From an uncultured Christensenellaceae bacterium (lineage in GTDB: Bacteria > Bacillota > Clostridia > Christensenellales > Borkfalkiaceae), in the NCBI GenBank assembly GCA_910587825.1, contig CAJUNJ010000012.1:1-60296 (forward strand): DNA of 60,296 bases, read 5' to 3'. Shown piece by piece: positions 25,792 through 33,382 of the stretch (position 1 is the first letter of the stretch; every line of letters begins with the position of its first letter). The notes under the pieces were generated by a model. That model was not told the DNA's origin, ran no database searches, and saw nothing but the letters and a program-made list of their open reading frames with translations. The position numbers and the translations under genes were made by a program.

Positions 25792-27000
25792 ATGAACAGA
25801 ATAAAGATGAAAGTTCCCGTCGTGGAAATGGACGGCGACGAAATGACCCGCGTGCTTTGGCGGTGGATAAAGGAAATTTTAATTGAACCCTACGTAGACT
25901 TGAAGACCGAATATTACGATTTGGGTCTTCCGAACAGGGACGCAACCGACGACGAAGTGACGGTTAAAAGTGCGGAAGCGGTCAAAAAATACGGCGTTGC
26001 CGTCAAGTGTGCGACGATAACTCCCAACGCTCAGCGCGTGGAAGAATACAAACTTAAAAAAATGTGGAAAAGTCCCAACGGTACGATACGGCGCATTCTC
26101 GACGGAACGGTCTTCCGTGCGCCCATTATAGTAAAGGGTATAACCCCTTACGTCGGCGGTTGGAAAAAGCCGATAGTTCTCGGCAGGCACGCGTACGGCG
26201 ATATATACAACTCGGTCGAAGACAGGATAGGCGCGGGCGAAAAAGCTTATCTCGTCGTCTGCGGTAAGGACGGCGGGGAGATAAGGCGTCAGCTTATACA
26301 CGACTTTTCCGACGGTTGCGGGATAGTGCAGGGCGTGCATAATCTCGACGGCTCGGTGGCGGCGTTTGCAAGAAGCTGTTTTAACTACGCGCTTGAAAAC
26401 AATTTGCCCGTGTGGATGGGTGCAAAGGACACGATTTCCAAAATTTACGACCACCGTTTTAAGGATATTTTCAACGAAATATACGAAAACGAATTTAAAC
26501 GAAAATTCGAAAGCGCGGGACTGTATTTTATGTACACGCTTATAGACGACGTGGTGGCGCGGGTAATCCGCTCCGACGGCGGTTTTCTGTGGGTGTGCAA
26601 AAATTATGACGGCGACGTTATGAGCGATATGGTCGCCACGGCTTACGGCTCGCTCGGAATGATGAGTTCGGTTTTAGTGTCGCCCGACGGCATGTACGAG
26701 TACGAAGCCGCGCACGGCACCGTAACAAGGCACTACTATAAGCACCTCGAAGGGCAGGAAACTTCTACAAATTCGGTTGCTACAATCTGGGCTTGGACGG
26801 GCGCGTTGAAAAAGCGCGGAGAGCTGGACGGAAATTCCGCCCTCGTAGAATTTGCGGAAAGGCTTGAACGCGCAACGGTACGCACTATCGAAGAAGGGTA
26901 TATGACGGGTGACCTTATCCCGCTGTTTAAAGCCGAGGGCGTAACCCCTGTCAAGCTTAACTCGCAAGAATTTTTAAAGGCGATTGCCGAAAGAATTTAA
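25792..27000 (+). CDS. icd: NADP-dependent isocitrate dehydrogenase (eukaryote-like type)
   Basis: Oxidatively decarboxylates isocitrate to 2-oxoglutarate. It belongs to the homodimeric subgroup resembling eukaryotic enzymes: start VPVVEMDGDEMTRVLW, substrate loop KSPNGTIRRILDGTVFR, metal ligands in TLIDDVVARVIRSDGGFLWVCKNYDGDVMSDMVA, and cofactor site EAAHGTVTRHYYKH. 402 aa is normal. GAGGAAA ribosome-binding site. Probably supplies 2-oxoglutarate for biosynthesis in an incomplete TCA cycle; that role is inference. Confidence 0.96.
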   Translation: MNRIKMKVPVVEMDGDEMTRVLWRWIKEILIEPYVDLKTEYYDLGLPNRDATDDEVTVKSAEAVKKYGVAVKCATITPNAQRVEEYKLKKMWKSPNGTIRRILDGTVFRAPIIVKGITPYVGGWKKPIVLGRHAYGDIYNSVEDRIGAGEKAYLVVCGKDGGEIRRQLIHDFSDGCGIVQGVHNLDGSVAAFARSCFNYALENNLPVWMGAKDTISKIYDHRFKDIFNEIYENEFKRKFESAGLYFMYTLIDDVVARVIRSDGGFLWVCKNYDGDVMSDMVATAYGSLGMMSSVLVSPDGMYEYEAAHGTVTRHYYKHLEGQETSTNSVATIWAWTGALKKRGELDGNSALVEFAERLERATVRTIEEGYMTGDLIPLFKAEGVTPVKLNSQEFLKAIAERI

Positions 27001-27022
27001 ATCTATGTAATAGTCAAAATAT

Positions 27023-27056
27023 CGTCCGCCGCGCTTTTTAGCGCGGCGGACGTTTT
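27023..27056. terminator. Strong terminator after icd
   Basis: Perfect 12-bp stem CGTCCGCCGCGC / GCGCGGCGGACG followed by TTTT. Lies between convergent genes. Confidence 0.9.
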
Positions 27057-27099
27057 GTTTGATTGCTTTATGTTGCGTTTGGTTTGAATTTACATATAT

Positions 27100-27723
27100 T
27101 TAATTAAATTCAGTCTGTTCCTGCTTCTTTTCAAGCGCTTCGTTGCGGAAATCGGGTAAAAGATTAGCCGCCGCAAGCTGTTTTTTAAAGGTCGTTGCAT
27201 AGCATATTACCATAGCAACGGCAACGCCGACTATCTCCTGTATTATGTTGCGGGGGATTCTTACAGCCGCGTACGCTATGCCGTAGTTCCTGTCGGGGAA
27301 AGTCAGCGGCGCTATCAGCCAGTAATACAGGAAGTACCCGCCTATGACAACCAGCGCGCCCGCAACGGAAGCTATCCCCGCCCAAACGCTTTCGTGTTTT
27401 CGGTTTTTGCCGTGAAAGACGCAGTTCAGAAGTATCGATACGGCCGCCCCCTGTAAGCCGTGAATTATCAGCGACACGGGCGCCATTACGGCATTTCCGA
27501 ACACAAGGTCGTAAAACAGGGTGCCTATACCGCCTACGGTGAGGGCGGCAACGGGGTCAAGCAAAAACGCGGCGATAAATATAATGCCGTCGCACCAATA
27601 TATCCCGCCCGTAAGTCCGGGTATATAGAGTGGCGGAATAAAGCTTGTCGCAATGACAAGAGCTACCAATACTGCCGTGTAAGTTATCCACTTGGTAGTA
27701 AAAAACGCTTTTTTGTTCTTCAT
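27100..27723 (-). CDS. ECF transporter S component, probably for vitamin B6
   Basis: Integral membrane substrate-binding subunit of an energy-coupling-factor importer, with about six helices: TYTAVLVALVIATSFIPP, GIIFIAAFLLDPVAALTVGGIG, ALVVIGGYFLYYWLI and IIQEIVGVAVAMVICY. The family does not show its ligand in simple motifs. The start lies two bases after the pdxY stop and the operon is controlled by pdxR, so pyridoxine or pyridoxal is the likely substrate. Polar C-terminal tail. 207 aa. Confidence 0.82.
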   Translation of the reverse strand: MKNKKAFFTTKWITYTAVLVALVIATSFIPPLYIPGLTGGIYWCDGIIFIAAFLLDPVAALTVGGIGTLFYDLVFGNAVMAPVSLIIHGLQGAAVSILLNCVFHGKNRKHESVWAGIASVAGALVVIGGYFLYYWLIAPLTFPDRNYGIAYAAVRIPRNIIQEIVGVAVAMVICYATTFKKQLAAANLLPDFRNEALEKKQEQTEFN

Positions 27724-27725
27724 AA

Positions 27726-28547
27726 TTATTTGCTTTGTCTGTATGTTCCGCGTCTTAAAGCGTATTCGAAATTTACGCCGTAACGGTGTTCGGGTTCGGT
27801 GGCTTTTATGCTTTCCGCAACAAGTCTGCCCGCAACGGCGCAGGCTTTGTCCAGACTGCCCGTGTCAAGATATTCCGCCGTAAACGCGGCGGCGAAAATG
27901 TCGCCCGTGCCGTGAAAGCGTACGGGCAGTTTTTTATCCCATACGTAGGAAAATTTTCCGTCGGAATAAATAATTTCGCCAATCTCTCCATTCCTTTCCG
28001 CCCCCGTAAGTACTATTACGGCGTCCGTATGCGCGGAAAGCTTTTTAATTACTTCTTCCGTATATTCGACGGAGGCGTTCTCTTTATAGTCTGCACCGCA
28101 CAGATAGCAGGCTTCCGTAAGGTTGGGCAGAATAATATCGGCGGACTTTATCAGCTTTTTCATTTCTTCCACATACTGTCCGTCGAAAGCGGGGTAAAGC
28201 TTGCCGTTGTCGCCGAAGGCGGGGTCTATAATAACTTTCGCGCCGTCGGCGGAAAAGTCTTTAAAGCATTCGCGGGCAATGTCCATAAGCGGGGCCGAGC
28301 CTAAATAGCCTAAATAAAATGCGTCGAATTTAAAAGAATTTTCTTTCCATATCTTCATTATTTTGCGCACTTCTTCCGTCAAATCGAGACAGCTCCATTT
28401 TTCAAACATTGTATGGTTGGACAAAACAGCCGTCGGAAGCACGCAGGCTTCCACGCCCATAGCCGAAAGCACGGGCAGCGCAACTGTCAGCGAACACTGC
28501 CCCACACACGATAAATCCTGCATCGTAAGTATTCTTTTGGATAACAT
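27726..28547 (-). CDS. pdxY: Pyridoxal/pyridoxamine kinase
   Basis: Ribokinase-fold kinase that phosphorylates B6 vitamers for salvage. N-terminal RILTMQDLSCVGQCSLTVALP, substrate region LPTAVLSNHT, DPAFGDNGKLY, and the anion-hole/catalytic motif GTGDIFAAAF with base Asp. 273 aa. First gene of a two-gene salvage unit with the ECF S component, divergent from the regulator pdxR. TATAAT is present on the minus strand about 30 nt before the start, and one arm of the pdxR-type palindrome lies beside it. Confidence 0.92.
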   Translation of the reverse strand: MLSKRILTMQDLSCVGQCSLTVALPVLSAMGVEACVLPTAVLSNHTMFEKWSCLDLTEEVRKIMKIWKENSFKFDAFYLGYLGSAPLMDIARECFKDFSADGAKVIIDPAFGDNGKLYPAFDGQYVEEMKKLIKSADIILPNLTEACYLCGADYKENASVEYTEEVIKKLSAHTDAVIVLTGAERNGEIGEIIYSDGKFSYVWDKKLPVRFHGTGDIFAAAFTAEYLDTGSLDKACAVAGRLVAESIKATEPEHRYGVNFEYALRRGTYRQSK

Positions 28548-28594
28548 TTTTAACCTCTTTATAATTTTTTACGTTGACTATTATACTTCGTCTG

Positions 28595-28638
28595 TGGTAT
28601 TATTAAAATATCCAATTTAATTAATTTTTATAATACCA
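28595..28638. promoter_or_regulatory. Palindromic operator between pdxY and pdxR
   Basis: TGGTATTAT (28595-28603) and ATAATACCA (28630-28638) are perfect 9-bp inverted repeats. The right arm contains the TATAAT -10 of pdxR (28629-28634) and the left arm is near the pdxY -35. Likely bound by PdxR to control both directions. Confidence 0.7.
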
Positions 28639-28648
28639 GATTAAAAAT

Positions 28649-29995
28649 ATGCTCACTTACGATATAAAAGGCAAAAACAAATATTATTCGCTTTACTGTA
28701 ATATCCGCGACGACATTTTGAACGGCAGACTCAAAAGCGGGCAAAAGCTTCCGTCGAAGCGCGCGTTGGCGCAAGACCTGTCTATAAGCGTGATAACCGT
28801 TCAGACGGCTTACGAACAGCTTTTAGCCGAGGGTTATATTTATTCGGTGGAAAGAAGCGGTTATTACGTGGCAAACGTCTCGGTGGATTTTTACGGCAGG
28901 CGCGAACTCCCGCCCGAACCACGGAGTCAGGAAAACAAGTTTAAAGCAGATTTTGTAAAAGGCGGAGCGGCGACGGGGCTTTTCCCCTTTTCGGTATGGG
29001 CAAAGCTTATGCGGCGGGTGCTTGCCGACTGCGGCGAACATTTGCTTGAACGCGTTCCGTGCGACGGCGACGGGGAGCTTAAACGTGCCGTGGCAAGTTA
29101 TCTGTACCGCGCCAGGGCAATAAATACGGACCCGCGTTACGTCGTGATAGGCGCGGGGGCGGAATATCTGTACGGGGTTATCGTACAGCTTTTGGGCAGG
29201 GATAAGCTGTTTGCCGTGGAAAATCCCGGTTACGGTAAAATTTCGGCAAGTTATATTTTAAACGGCGCACAGTGCGCGTATATAAGCGTCGGGGAAAAAG
29301 GGGCGGACTGCGGCGAAGTCGAAAAAAGCGGGGCGGACGTACTGCATATTTCCCCTTCGCATCAATTCCCCACAGGGGCGGTAATTCCTGCGTCGGAAAG
29401 AATGCGCCTGATAAATTGGGTGTCCGACGGGGGGAAGTACATAATCGAAGACGACTACGACAGTGAATTCAGGCTTTCGGGCAAGCCCCTGCAATGTATG
29501 CAAAGTCTATGCCCCGACCGCGTAATCTATATGAATACCTTTTCCAAAAGTCTTGCGCCGTCTATGCGTATGGGGTATATGGTTCTTCCGCCGAAACTTT
29601 ACGAAAGGTATATAAAACTTTTTTCCCATTCGGCGTGCGTCGTTCCGCTGTTCGAACAGAAAACGCTTGCCGTTATGCTTGACGGCGGATACTTCGAACG
29701 GCATATAAGCAGACTTAAAAACCACTACAAATGCGTACGCAAAGCCGTGCTTGACAGGGCGAAAAATCTCGGCGTCGGGTGCGTTATAGACGATACGGGC
29801 AGCGGTCTGCACCTGATTGCGGAATTTCCCGACGCTCCGTCTGACGAATACGTCAGGCAGACGGCGTTGAAAAATTCAATCAACGTAAAATGCCTTTCGG
29901 ACTATCTGCTCGCACCCGCAAAAGTAAAGGAAAAGTGCGCCGTCATAAATTATTCGGGCATAACCGTCGAACAGATTGAAAATATTAAGATATAA
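28649..29995 (+). CDS. pdxR: MocR/PdxR-family transcriptional regulator
   Basis: PLP-sensing regulator: N-terminal GntR winged helix (~5-75; LKSGQKLPSKRALAQDL, VITVQTAYEQLLAEGYIY) fused to a class I aminotransferase-like domain (~100-448) with the PLP-lysine region NTFSKSLAPSMRMGYMVLP and the DDYDSEF motif. 448 aa is typical. It has no ribosome-binding site and only ~7 nt of leader after the -10. Divergent pdxY and transporter genes are the expected targets: activated or derepressed when PLP is scarce. Confidence 0.92.
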   Translation: MLTYDIKGKNKYYSLYCNIRDDILNGRLKSGQKLPSKRALAQDLSISVITVQTAYEQLLAEGYIYSVERSGYYVANVSVDFYGRRELPPEPRSQENKFKADFVKGGAATGLFPFSVWAKLMRRVLADCGEHLLERVPCDGDGELKRAVASYLYRARAINTDPRYVVIGAGAEYLYGVIVQLLGRDKLFAVENPGYGKISASYILNGAQCAYISVGEKGADCGEVEKSGADVLHISPSHQFPTGAVIPASERMRLINWVSDGGKYIIEDDYDSEFRLSGKPLQCMQSLCPDRVIYMNTFSKSLAPSMRMGYMVLPPKLYERYIKLFSHSACVVPLFEQKTLAVMLDGGYFERHISRLKNHYKCVRKAVLDRAKNLGVGCVIDDTGSGLHLIAEFPDAPSDEYVRQTALKNSINVKCLSDYLLAPAKVKEKCAVINYSGITVEQIENIKI

Positions 29996-30008
29996 CACGT
30001 AATAAAAC

Positions 30009-30043
30009 GGAACGGTCGAATTGTCTGACCGTTCCTTGATTTT
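30009..30043. terminator. Bidirectional terminator after pdxR
   Basis: GGAACGGTC / GACCGTTCC stem with T-rich flanks on both strands (TTGATTTTTT to the right, GTTTTATT on the minus strand). It probably also ends the small-peptide transcript. Confidence 0.85.
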
Positions 30044-30106
30044 TTCCGTAGTTTTTAAATTTTTTTTCTTTGCCGCCGATTGCGGCTTTCTCCCCGACCG
30101 TCGTTT

Positions 30107-30130
30107 TTCAGGAAGTAAATACTTCCTGAA
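30107..30130 (-). other. Perfect hairpin in the 3' region of the small-peptide transcript
   Basis: TTCAGGAAGT / ACTTCCTGAA, 10-bp stem with a 4-nt loop. It is followed on the minus strand by A rather than T, so it is an RNA structure rather than a canonical terminator. Confidence 0.6.
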
Positions 30131-30154
30131 ATCCTGTAAGGGTACCGTGTGAGG

Positions 30155-30223
30155 TTACTTTCTTGCCTGCTTATTTGCATTTAACAGGCTGTTGATATAA
30201 CGCAACCAATTAACGAATTTCAT
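30155..30223 (-). CDS. 22-residue cationic amphipathic peptide, unknown function
   Basis: Too short for routine gene calling but has complete expression signals on the minus strand: a consensus promoter, an AAGGAGG box six bases before the ATG, and a TAA stop. The product begins MKFVNWLRYINSLLN and ends in KQARK. Hydrophobic residues F3, V4, W6, L7, I10, L13, L14 fall on one helical face, with Lys and Arg at the ends. No signal peptide. It could be a membrane-active toxin, a signalling peptide or a small membrane regulator; I recognise no family. Upstream DNA is a palindrome-rich AT tract. Confidence 0.6.
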   Translation of the reverse strand: MKFVNWLRYINSLLNANKQARK

Positions 30224-30273
30224 AACAAGCCTCCTTAAAAATGTTTTTTCAAGCTCTCCTTGATTTCGGTTGT

Positions 30274-30302
30274 AGTATATCACTTGAAAATTTGTTAGTC
30301 AA
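30274..30302 (-). promoter_or_regulatory. Strong promoter of the 22-residue peptide gene
   Basis: Minus-strand TTGACT (30302-30297), 17 nt, TATACT (30279-30274). The predicted leader is ~44 nt. Confidence 0.85.
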
Positions 30303-30474
30303 TAACATTTCTAAAAATTTTTAAAATTTAATTTTTGTTATTTACTAACATTATTGTATGTTCGTAAGTAAAATTTATGTTAATTTACATTTTTAAAAAA
30401 TAATTTTTGCGAATTAATTTCAGAAGTAACAAAAGTTTACATTTTTTAACATAAATTTTATTCATAATGTAAAC
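30293..30474. repeat. AT-rich array of palindromes upstream of the small-peptide gene
   Basis: Two copies of TGTTA-N5-TAACA (30293-30307, over the -35 box, and 30336-30350); AACAT-N6-ATGTT (30347-30362); a perfect 15-bp inverted repeat (30369-30383 / 30446-30460); and GTTTACATT (30435-30443) / AATGTAAAC (30466-30474). No ORF. Looks like a multi-site operator, possibly also a structured RNA. Confidence 0.7.
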
Positions 30475-30501
30475 CGATAAAGAAAAAGCCGGAAAAAGCC
30501 C

Positions 30502-30532
30502 GCCGCCGACGGTACTTTATACCGTCGGCGGC
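30502..30532 (-). terminator. Terminator of the M23 peptidase gene
   Basis: Perfect 13-bp stem GCCGCCGACGGTA / TACCGTCGGCGGC; on the minus strand it is followed by GGGCTTTTT. Confidence 0.85.
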
Positions 30533-30565
30533 TTAAAAAATTTAAGGGAGAGAGGTGTGTAAGCG

Positions 30566-31228
30566 TTATTTTTCGGAAATATCGAGGTAAACGTCGGGGT
30601 CGGCGGGTTTGCCGTTGACGCTCATTTCGAAGTGCAGGTGGTCGCCCTGTTTCATTTCGACGCCCGCCGCAGGCGCAATCTTGCCTAAAACGTCGCCGCG
30701 TTTGACGCTGTCGCCCTTTTTAAGTCCTTCCTTGGCTTCGATATACTTGTAGGTGGAAGTAACGCCGTTGGCGTGGCTTACGGTGACGTAGTTTTCGCCG
30801 ATGATGTGGTCGGTGACGATATCGATAACCGTTCCGTCCTGCACGGCGCAGACTTCCGTGCCCGCTTTGCCTTCGAAGTCCATACCGGTGTGAACCTTGT
30901 ACCTGTCAAGCGTAACGTCGTGTACGAAGTCGTAGCGGGTGGTAATGCTTGCAGTTTCTACGGGCAGAATATAAGAATCGGGAGAGATGGTGGGCTTATC
31001 GTCCTGATTGTCGTCGTTGTCGCCGTTGTTTCCGCCCTGGTTGCCGCCGTTATTTCCGCCCTGGTTGCCGTCGTCGGGTCTGTTGTTGTCGATAATGTTA
31101 TCGTTCGGATTGCGGTTTACGGTAAAGATAACCGTGACTGTTATTGCCGCAATTACCAGAAGGCAGGCGGCAAGAATGAGATAGGTGAGTAAAATTTTCT
31201 TTTTGCTTTTTTTGTTTTCTTCTTTCAT
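30566..31228 (-). CDS. Membrane-anchored M23 family peptidase, SpoIIQ-like
   Basis: Zinc metallopeptidase fold acting on peptidoglycan outside the membrane. A basic start and single membrane helix (~11-36) are followed by a low-complexity Asn/Gly/Asp linker (~37-78) and the LytM domain with HTGMDFEGKAGTEV (first H..D zinc ligands) and GDHLHFEMSVNGKPADP (catalytic HxH). All ligands are present, so it could be active. The short anchored layout is like SpoIIQ of the engulfment machinery, and the genome has spoVM, but SpoIIQ identity is inference. Downstream partner of the 31276 gene. Confidence 0.88.
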   Translation of the reverse strand: MKEENKKSKKKILLTYLILAACLLVIAAITVTVIFTVNRNPNDNIIDNNRPDDGNQGGNNGGNQGGNNGDNDDNQDDKPTISPDSYILPVETASITTRYDFVHDVTLDRYKVHTGMDFEGKAGTEVCAVQDGTVIDIVTDHIIGENYVTVSHANGVTSTYKYIEAKEGLKKGDSVKRGDVLGKIAPAAGVEMKQGDHLHFEMSVNGKPADPDVYLDISEK

Positions 31229-31275
31229 AATATAACTCCTTCGAAAATGATATTGACAGCGGAATTAAAATTTAT

Positions 31276-31695
31276 TCAATATCCGCCGAAAATTATCGGC
31301 GAAGCGATTTTTACGCTGTCCGCTTTTACGCAGACGTGCAGATTGATTTGCTCGCCGTAAAGCGTTACGGAGTAAGGCAGGTTTGCTTTGCAGTAATAAT
31401 TTACGCTGTCGGAAAGTTCTTCGACGAACACTATCTCACCGTCGACAAGTTCGAGGTATCCGTCGAGGTCGAAGTCGCGGTATTCCGCGCTTTCCCCGCA
31501 AACGTTGCGCAAAGTAAGTTTTTTTAAAGCCGCGTTGCCGTTTGTCGTTACTACACGGCAGTTTTTCGAACCGTCGCCGCAGAAGAACGTATAACTTTCC
31601 GCGCCGTCGAAGCACACGCCCGCTGGCAGTATGGCAAGCGCGGTTATAAACGCGCCCGCAAACAGTATTACAGTCAACAGCTTCAAAAACCTCAC
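31276..31695 (-). CDS. Predicted secreted or anchored protein of unknown function
   Basis: Not recognised. Begins with a hydrophobic signal or anchor (RFLKLLTVILFAGAFITALAI), then a beta-rich region with four Cys (CFDG, FFCGDG, NCRVV, RNVCGES). Ends with NLPYSVTLYGEQINLHVCVKADS. Start set at GTG 31695 because AAGGAG lies six nt upstream; the longer TTG start would place that box inside the coding region. 47 nt before the M23 gene, so probably one transcript. Confidence 0.7.
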   Translation of the reverse strand: MRFLKLLTVILFAGAFITALAILPAGVCFDGAESYTFFCGDGSKNCRVVTTNGNAALKKLTLRNVCGESAEYRDFDLDGYLELVDGEIVFVEELSDSVNYYCKANLPYSVTLYGEQINLHVCVKADSVKIASPIIFGGY

Positions 31696-31743
31696 TTCTT
31701 GCTCCTTACGCAAAACTTTATTGCCACTGTGATAAAATCTTAT

Positions 31744-31782
31744 ACCCTGCCGTTAAAAATTTTTTTATAAAAACGGCGGGGT
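31744..31782 (-). terminator. Hairpin between FmdB and the secreted-protein gene
   Basis: ACCCTGCCGTT / AACGGCGGGGT stem around an A/T-only loop. Probable terminator of the corA-FmdB transcript. Confidence 0.55.
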
Positions 31783-31895
31783 ACCGAAATATCCGATACC
31801 TCCGCCGCGGAGTTATATTATTATATTGTTTACGTTTGATTTGCTGTAAGCAGGTTTAACGTGAAAGCATAAAGATACGCGATTAAACGGAACGC

Positions 31896-32090
31896 TTAAC
31901 AGCCGGAGCAGTTTTTGCAGTTTCCGCTGCATTTTTTAACCGTTTTTCCCGTTGCCGAAAACATCTGCCCGCAGTAACATCTTTCGGCAAGCTTTCCGCA
32001 ATCGGGGCAAGTTACCTTGTCGTCGAATTTTTTAACAAGCTCTTCAAAGCTCTTCCCGCAATTTTTGCAAATGTATTGAAGAATTGGCAT
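31896..32090 (-). CDS. FmdB-type zinc ribbon protein
   Basis: 64-residue protein with an N-terminal FmdB/CxxC zinc ribbon: YICKNCGKSFEEL, then VTCPDCGK. The C-terminus carries another Cys-rich cluster (KKCSGNCKNCSGC) that may bind metal. Function of the family is poorly defined. ATG one base after the corA stop, so co-transcribed with it. Confidence 0.85.
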   Translation of the reverse strand: MPILQYICKNCGKSFEELVKKFDDKVTCPDCGKLAERCYCGQMFSATGKTVKKCSGNCKNCSGC

Positions 32091-32091
32091 T

Positions 32092-33093
32092 TCAGTCTTT
32101 CGCCGTCCTGTTTTTATCCTTTTTCTTTTTCTTTTGCCTCTTTTTAAGCGGGTCGCGTTTCAACAAAAACACGCCTATGACCCCCGTCAGCAAGATTGTT
32201 GCCGCAACTACAAGCCAGAACCAGCCCGTCTGGTAAAAGGCAATTCCGCTCTGTCCGGGTACGGGCATATTCATTCCCCAAAACCCCGCAATCATAGTCG
32301 GCACGGCAAGAAGAATGGTTATTATGGTAAGCTTTTTCATCGTGTCGTTGGCGTTGTTGGAAATTACCGAACCGTACGCGTCCATAGTCACGCTTAAAAT
32401 ATTTTTGTAGATATTACAGGTTTCGATTGCCTGCTTGCCTTCGATAATGACGTCCTCATACAAATCGAGATATTCTTCGCGGGTGGCAACTCCTTCTACT
32501 TTAAACAACTTTTCGTGTACGCGCTCGTTAGAATTAAGGGAAGTGGAGAAGTAGACAAGCGAGTTCTGCAAATCGAGGAGCTGTATAATCTCGCTGTTGC
32601 GCATCGTCTTTTCCATCTCGCTCTGTATGCGTCTTGTCTTTCTGTCAATCTGTTTAAGGCAATACAAAAACCTTTTCGCGTTACCTAAAAGGAACTTCAA
32701 AATAAACTGTACGGGTCTGTCGGTGTGCATCTCTTCCCTGCCCGTAATAAAATCCTTTAAAACCGTGTTGCCTTTCAGGCATACGGTAACTATACATTTG
32801 TCGTTGTATATAACCGAAAGGGGAAGGGTGGTGTAACTGTCGCCGCCGTCGTCGCTGTCGACGATAAGCGGGCAGTCGACAATGAACATACTGTTGCCGT
32901 CGTCAAACTCCGTACGCGCGCGCTCTTCTTCGTCCAGCGCGGCTTTAATCATATCTTCGGGTATACCGCTAAGCTGCGCCACGTCCTCGCATTCGTCGTC
33001 GCTGGGGTTTACAAGGTCTATCCAGCATTTGTTCTTAAAGCTTTCAATCTGGTCGGGTGCGCGTCTCTGCCCGTTAACAAAATATTTAACCAT
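32092..33093 (-). CDS. corA: CorA-family magnesium transporter
   Basis: Pentameric Mg2+ channel. Large N-terminal cytoplasmic domain with a long acidic and helical section, then two C-terminal membrane helices. The selectivity motif GMN is in GFWGMNMPVPG, followed by the second helix and a Lys-rich cytoplasmic tail (RQKKKKKDKNR). 333 aa is typical. Regulation looks special: a ~160-nt leader contains a 14-codon ORF, a competing antiterminator segment and an intrinsic terminator, suggesting attenuation responsive to translation and so possibly to Mg2+. Confidence 0.95.
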   Translation of the reverse strand: MVKYFVNGQRRAPDQIESFKNKCWIDLVNPSDDECEDVAQLSGIPEDMIKAALDEEERARTEFDDGNSMFIVDCPLIVDSDDGGDSYTTLPLSVIYNDKCIVTVCLKGNTVLKDFITGREEMHTDRPVQFILKFLLGNAKRFLYCLKQIDRKTRRIQSEMEKTMRNSEIIQLLDLQNSLVYFSTSLNSNERVHEKLFKVEGVATREEYLDLYEDVIIEGKQAIETCNIYKNILSVTMDAYGSVISNNANDTMKKLTIITILLAVPTMIAGFWGMNMPVPGQSGIAFYQTGWFWLVVAATILLTGVIGVFLLKRDPLKKRQKKKKKDKNRTAKD

Positions 33094-33145
33094 AGCTTTC
33101 GTCCTTCAAGGTAACCGCAGGATAAACGGTTCACCTTTAATTTTG

Positions 33146-33175
33146 TTAAAAAAATGCACGGAAAATTCCGTGCAT
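33146..33175 (-). terminator. Intrinsic terminator in the corA leader
   Basis: Stem ATGCACGGAA / TTCCGTGCAT (33154-33175), followed on the minus strand by seven T. It lies between the corA promoter and the corA start, so it must be conditional. Confidence 0.85.
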
Positions 33176-33208
33176 AAACAAAATCGTCAGCTTTTGTACG
33201 GAATTATC

Positions 33209-33253
33209 TTAGGGCATATTGTTGATAAAATAATAACTACTGTCCGTGTCCAT
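33209..33253 (-). CDS. Putative 14-codon leader peptide of corA
   Basis: Minus-strand ORF encoding MDTDSSYYFINNMP. Its ATG lies six bases after the TATAAT, so it would be translated from a leaderless mRNA. Acidic residues 2 and 4 recall the acidic or Pro-rich Mg2+-sensing leader peptides of enterobacterial mgtA and corA. Three bases after its stop, AATTCCGT (33205-33198) can pair with ACGGAATT in the terminator's first arm. A ribosome finishing the ORF would cover that segment and favour termination. Confidence 0.5.
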   Translation of the reverse strand: MDTDSSYYFINNMP

Positions 33254-33259
33254 AACTCT

Positions 33260-33288
33260 ATTATATAACATTATATTTTATTTGGCAA
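33260..33288 (-). promoter_or_regulatory. corA promoter
   Basis: Minus-strand TTGCCA (33288-33283), 17 nt, TATAAT (33265-33260). Confidence 0.8.
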
Positions 33289-33305
33289 GCGTTTTGTTAA
33301 AATCC

Positions 33306-33337
33306 TTCCCGCCGTAAATACGTTTTTACGGCGGGAA
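33306..33337 (-). terminator. Terminator of the M1 peptidase gene
   Basis: TTCCCGCCGTAAA / TTTACGGCGGGAA stem after the stop, followed on the minus strand by GGATTTTAAC. Confidence 0.75.
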
Positions 33338-33382
33338 GCGTACGCTTTGTTTTTATTTTACGTCGGGGTTACGGCAATGCCG

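Noticed and set aside
30773..31192. 139-codon plus-strand ORF inside the M23 gene
   Set aside because: Complement of the Asn/Gly/Asp linker and LytM domain; no expression signals.
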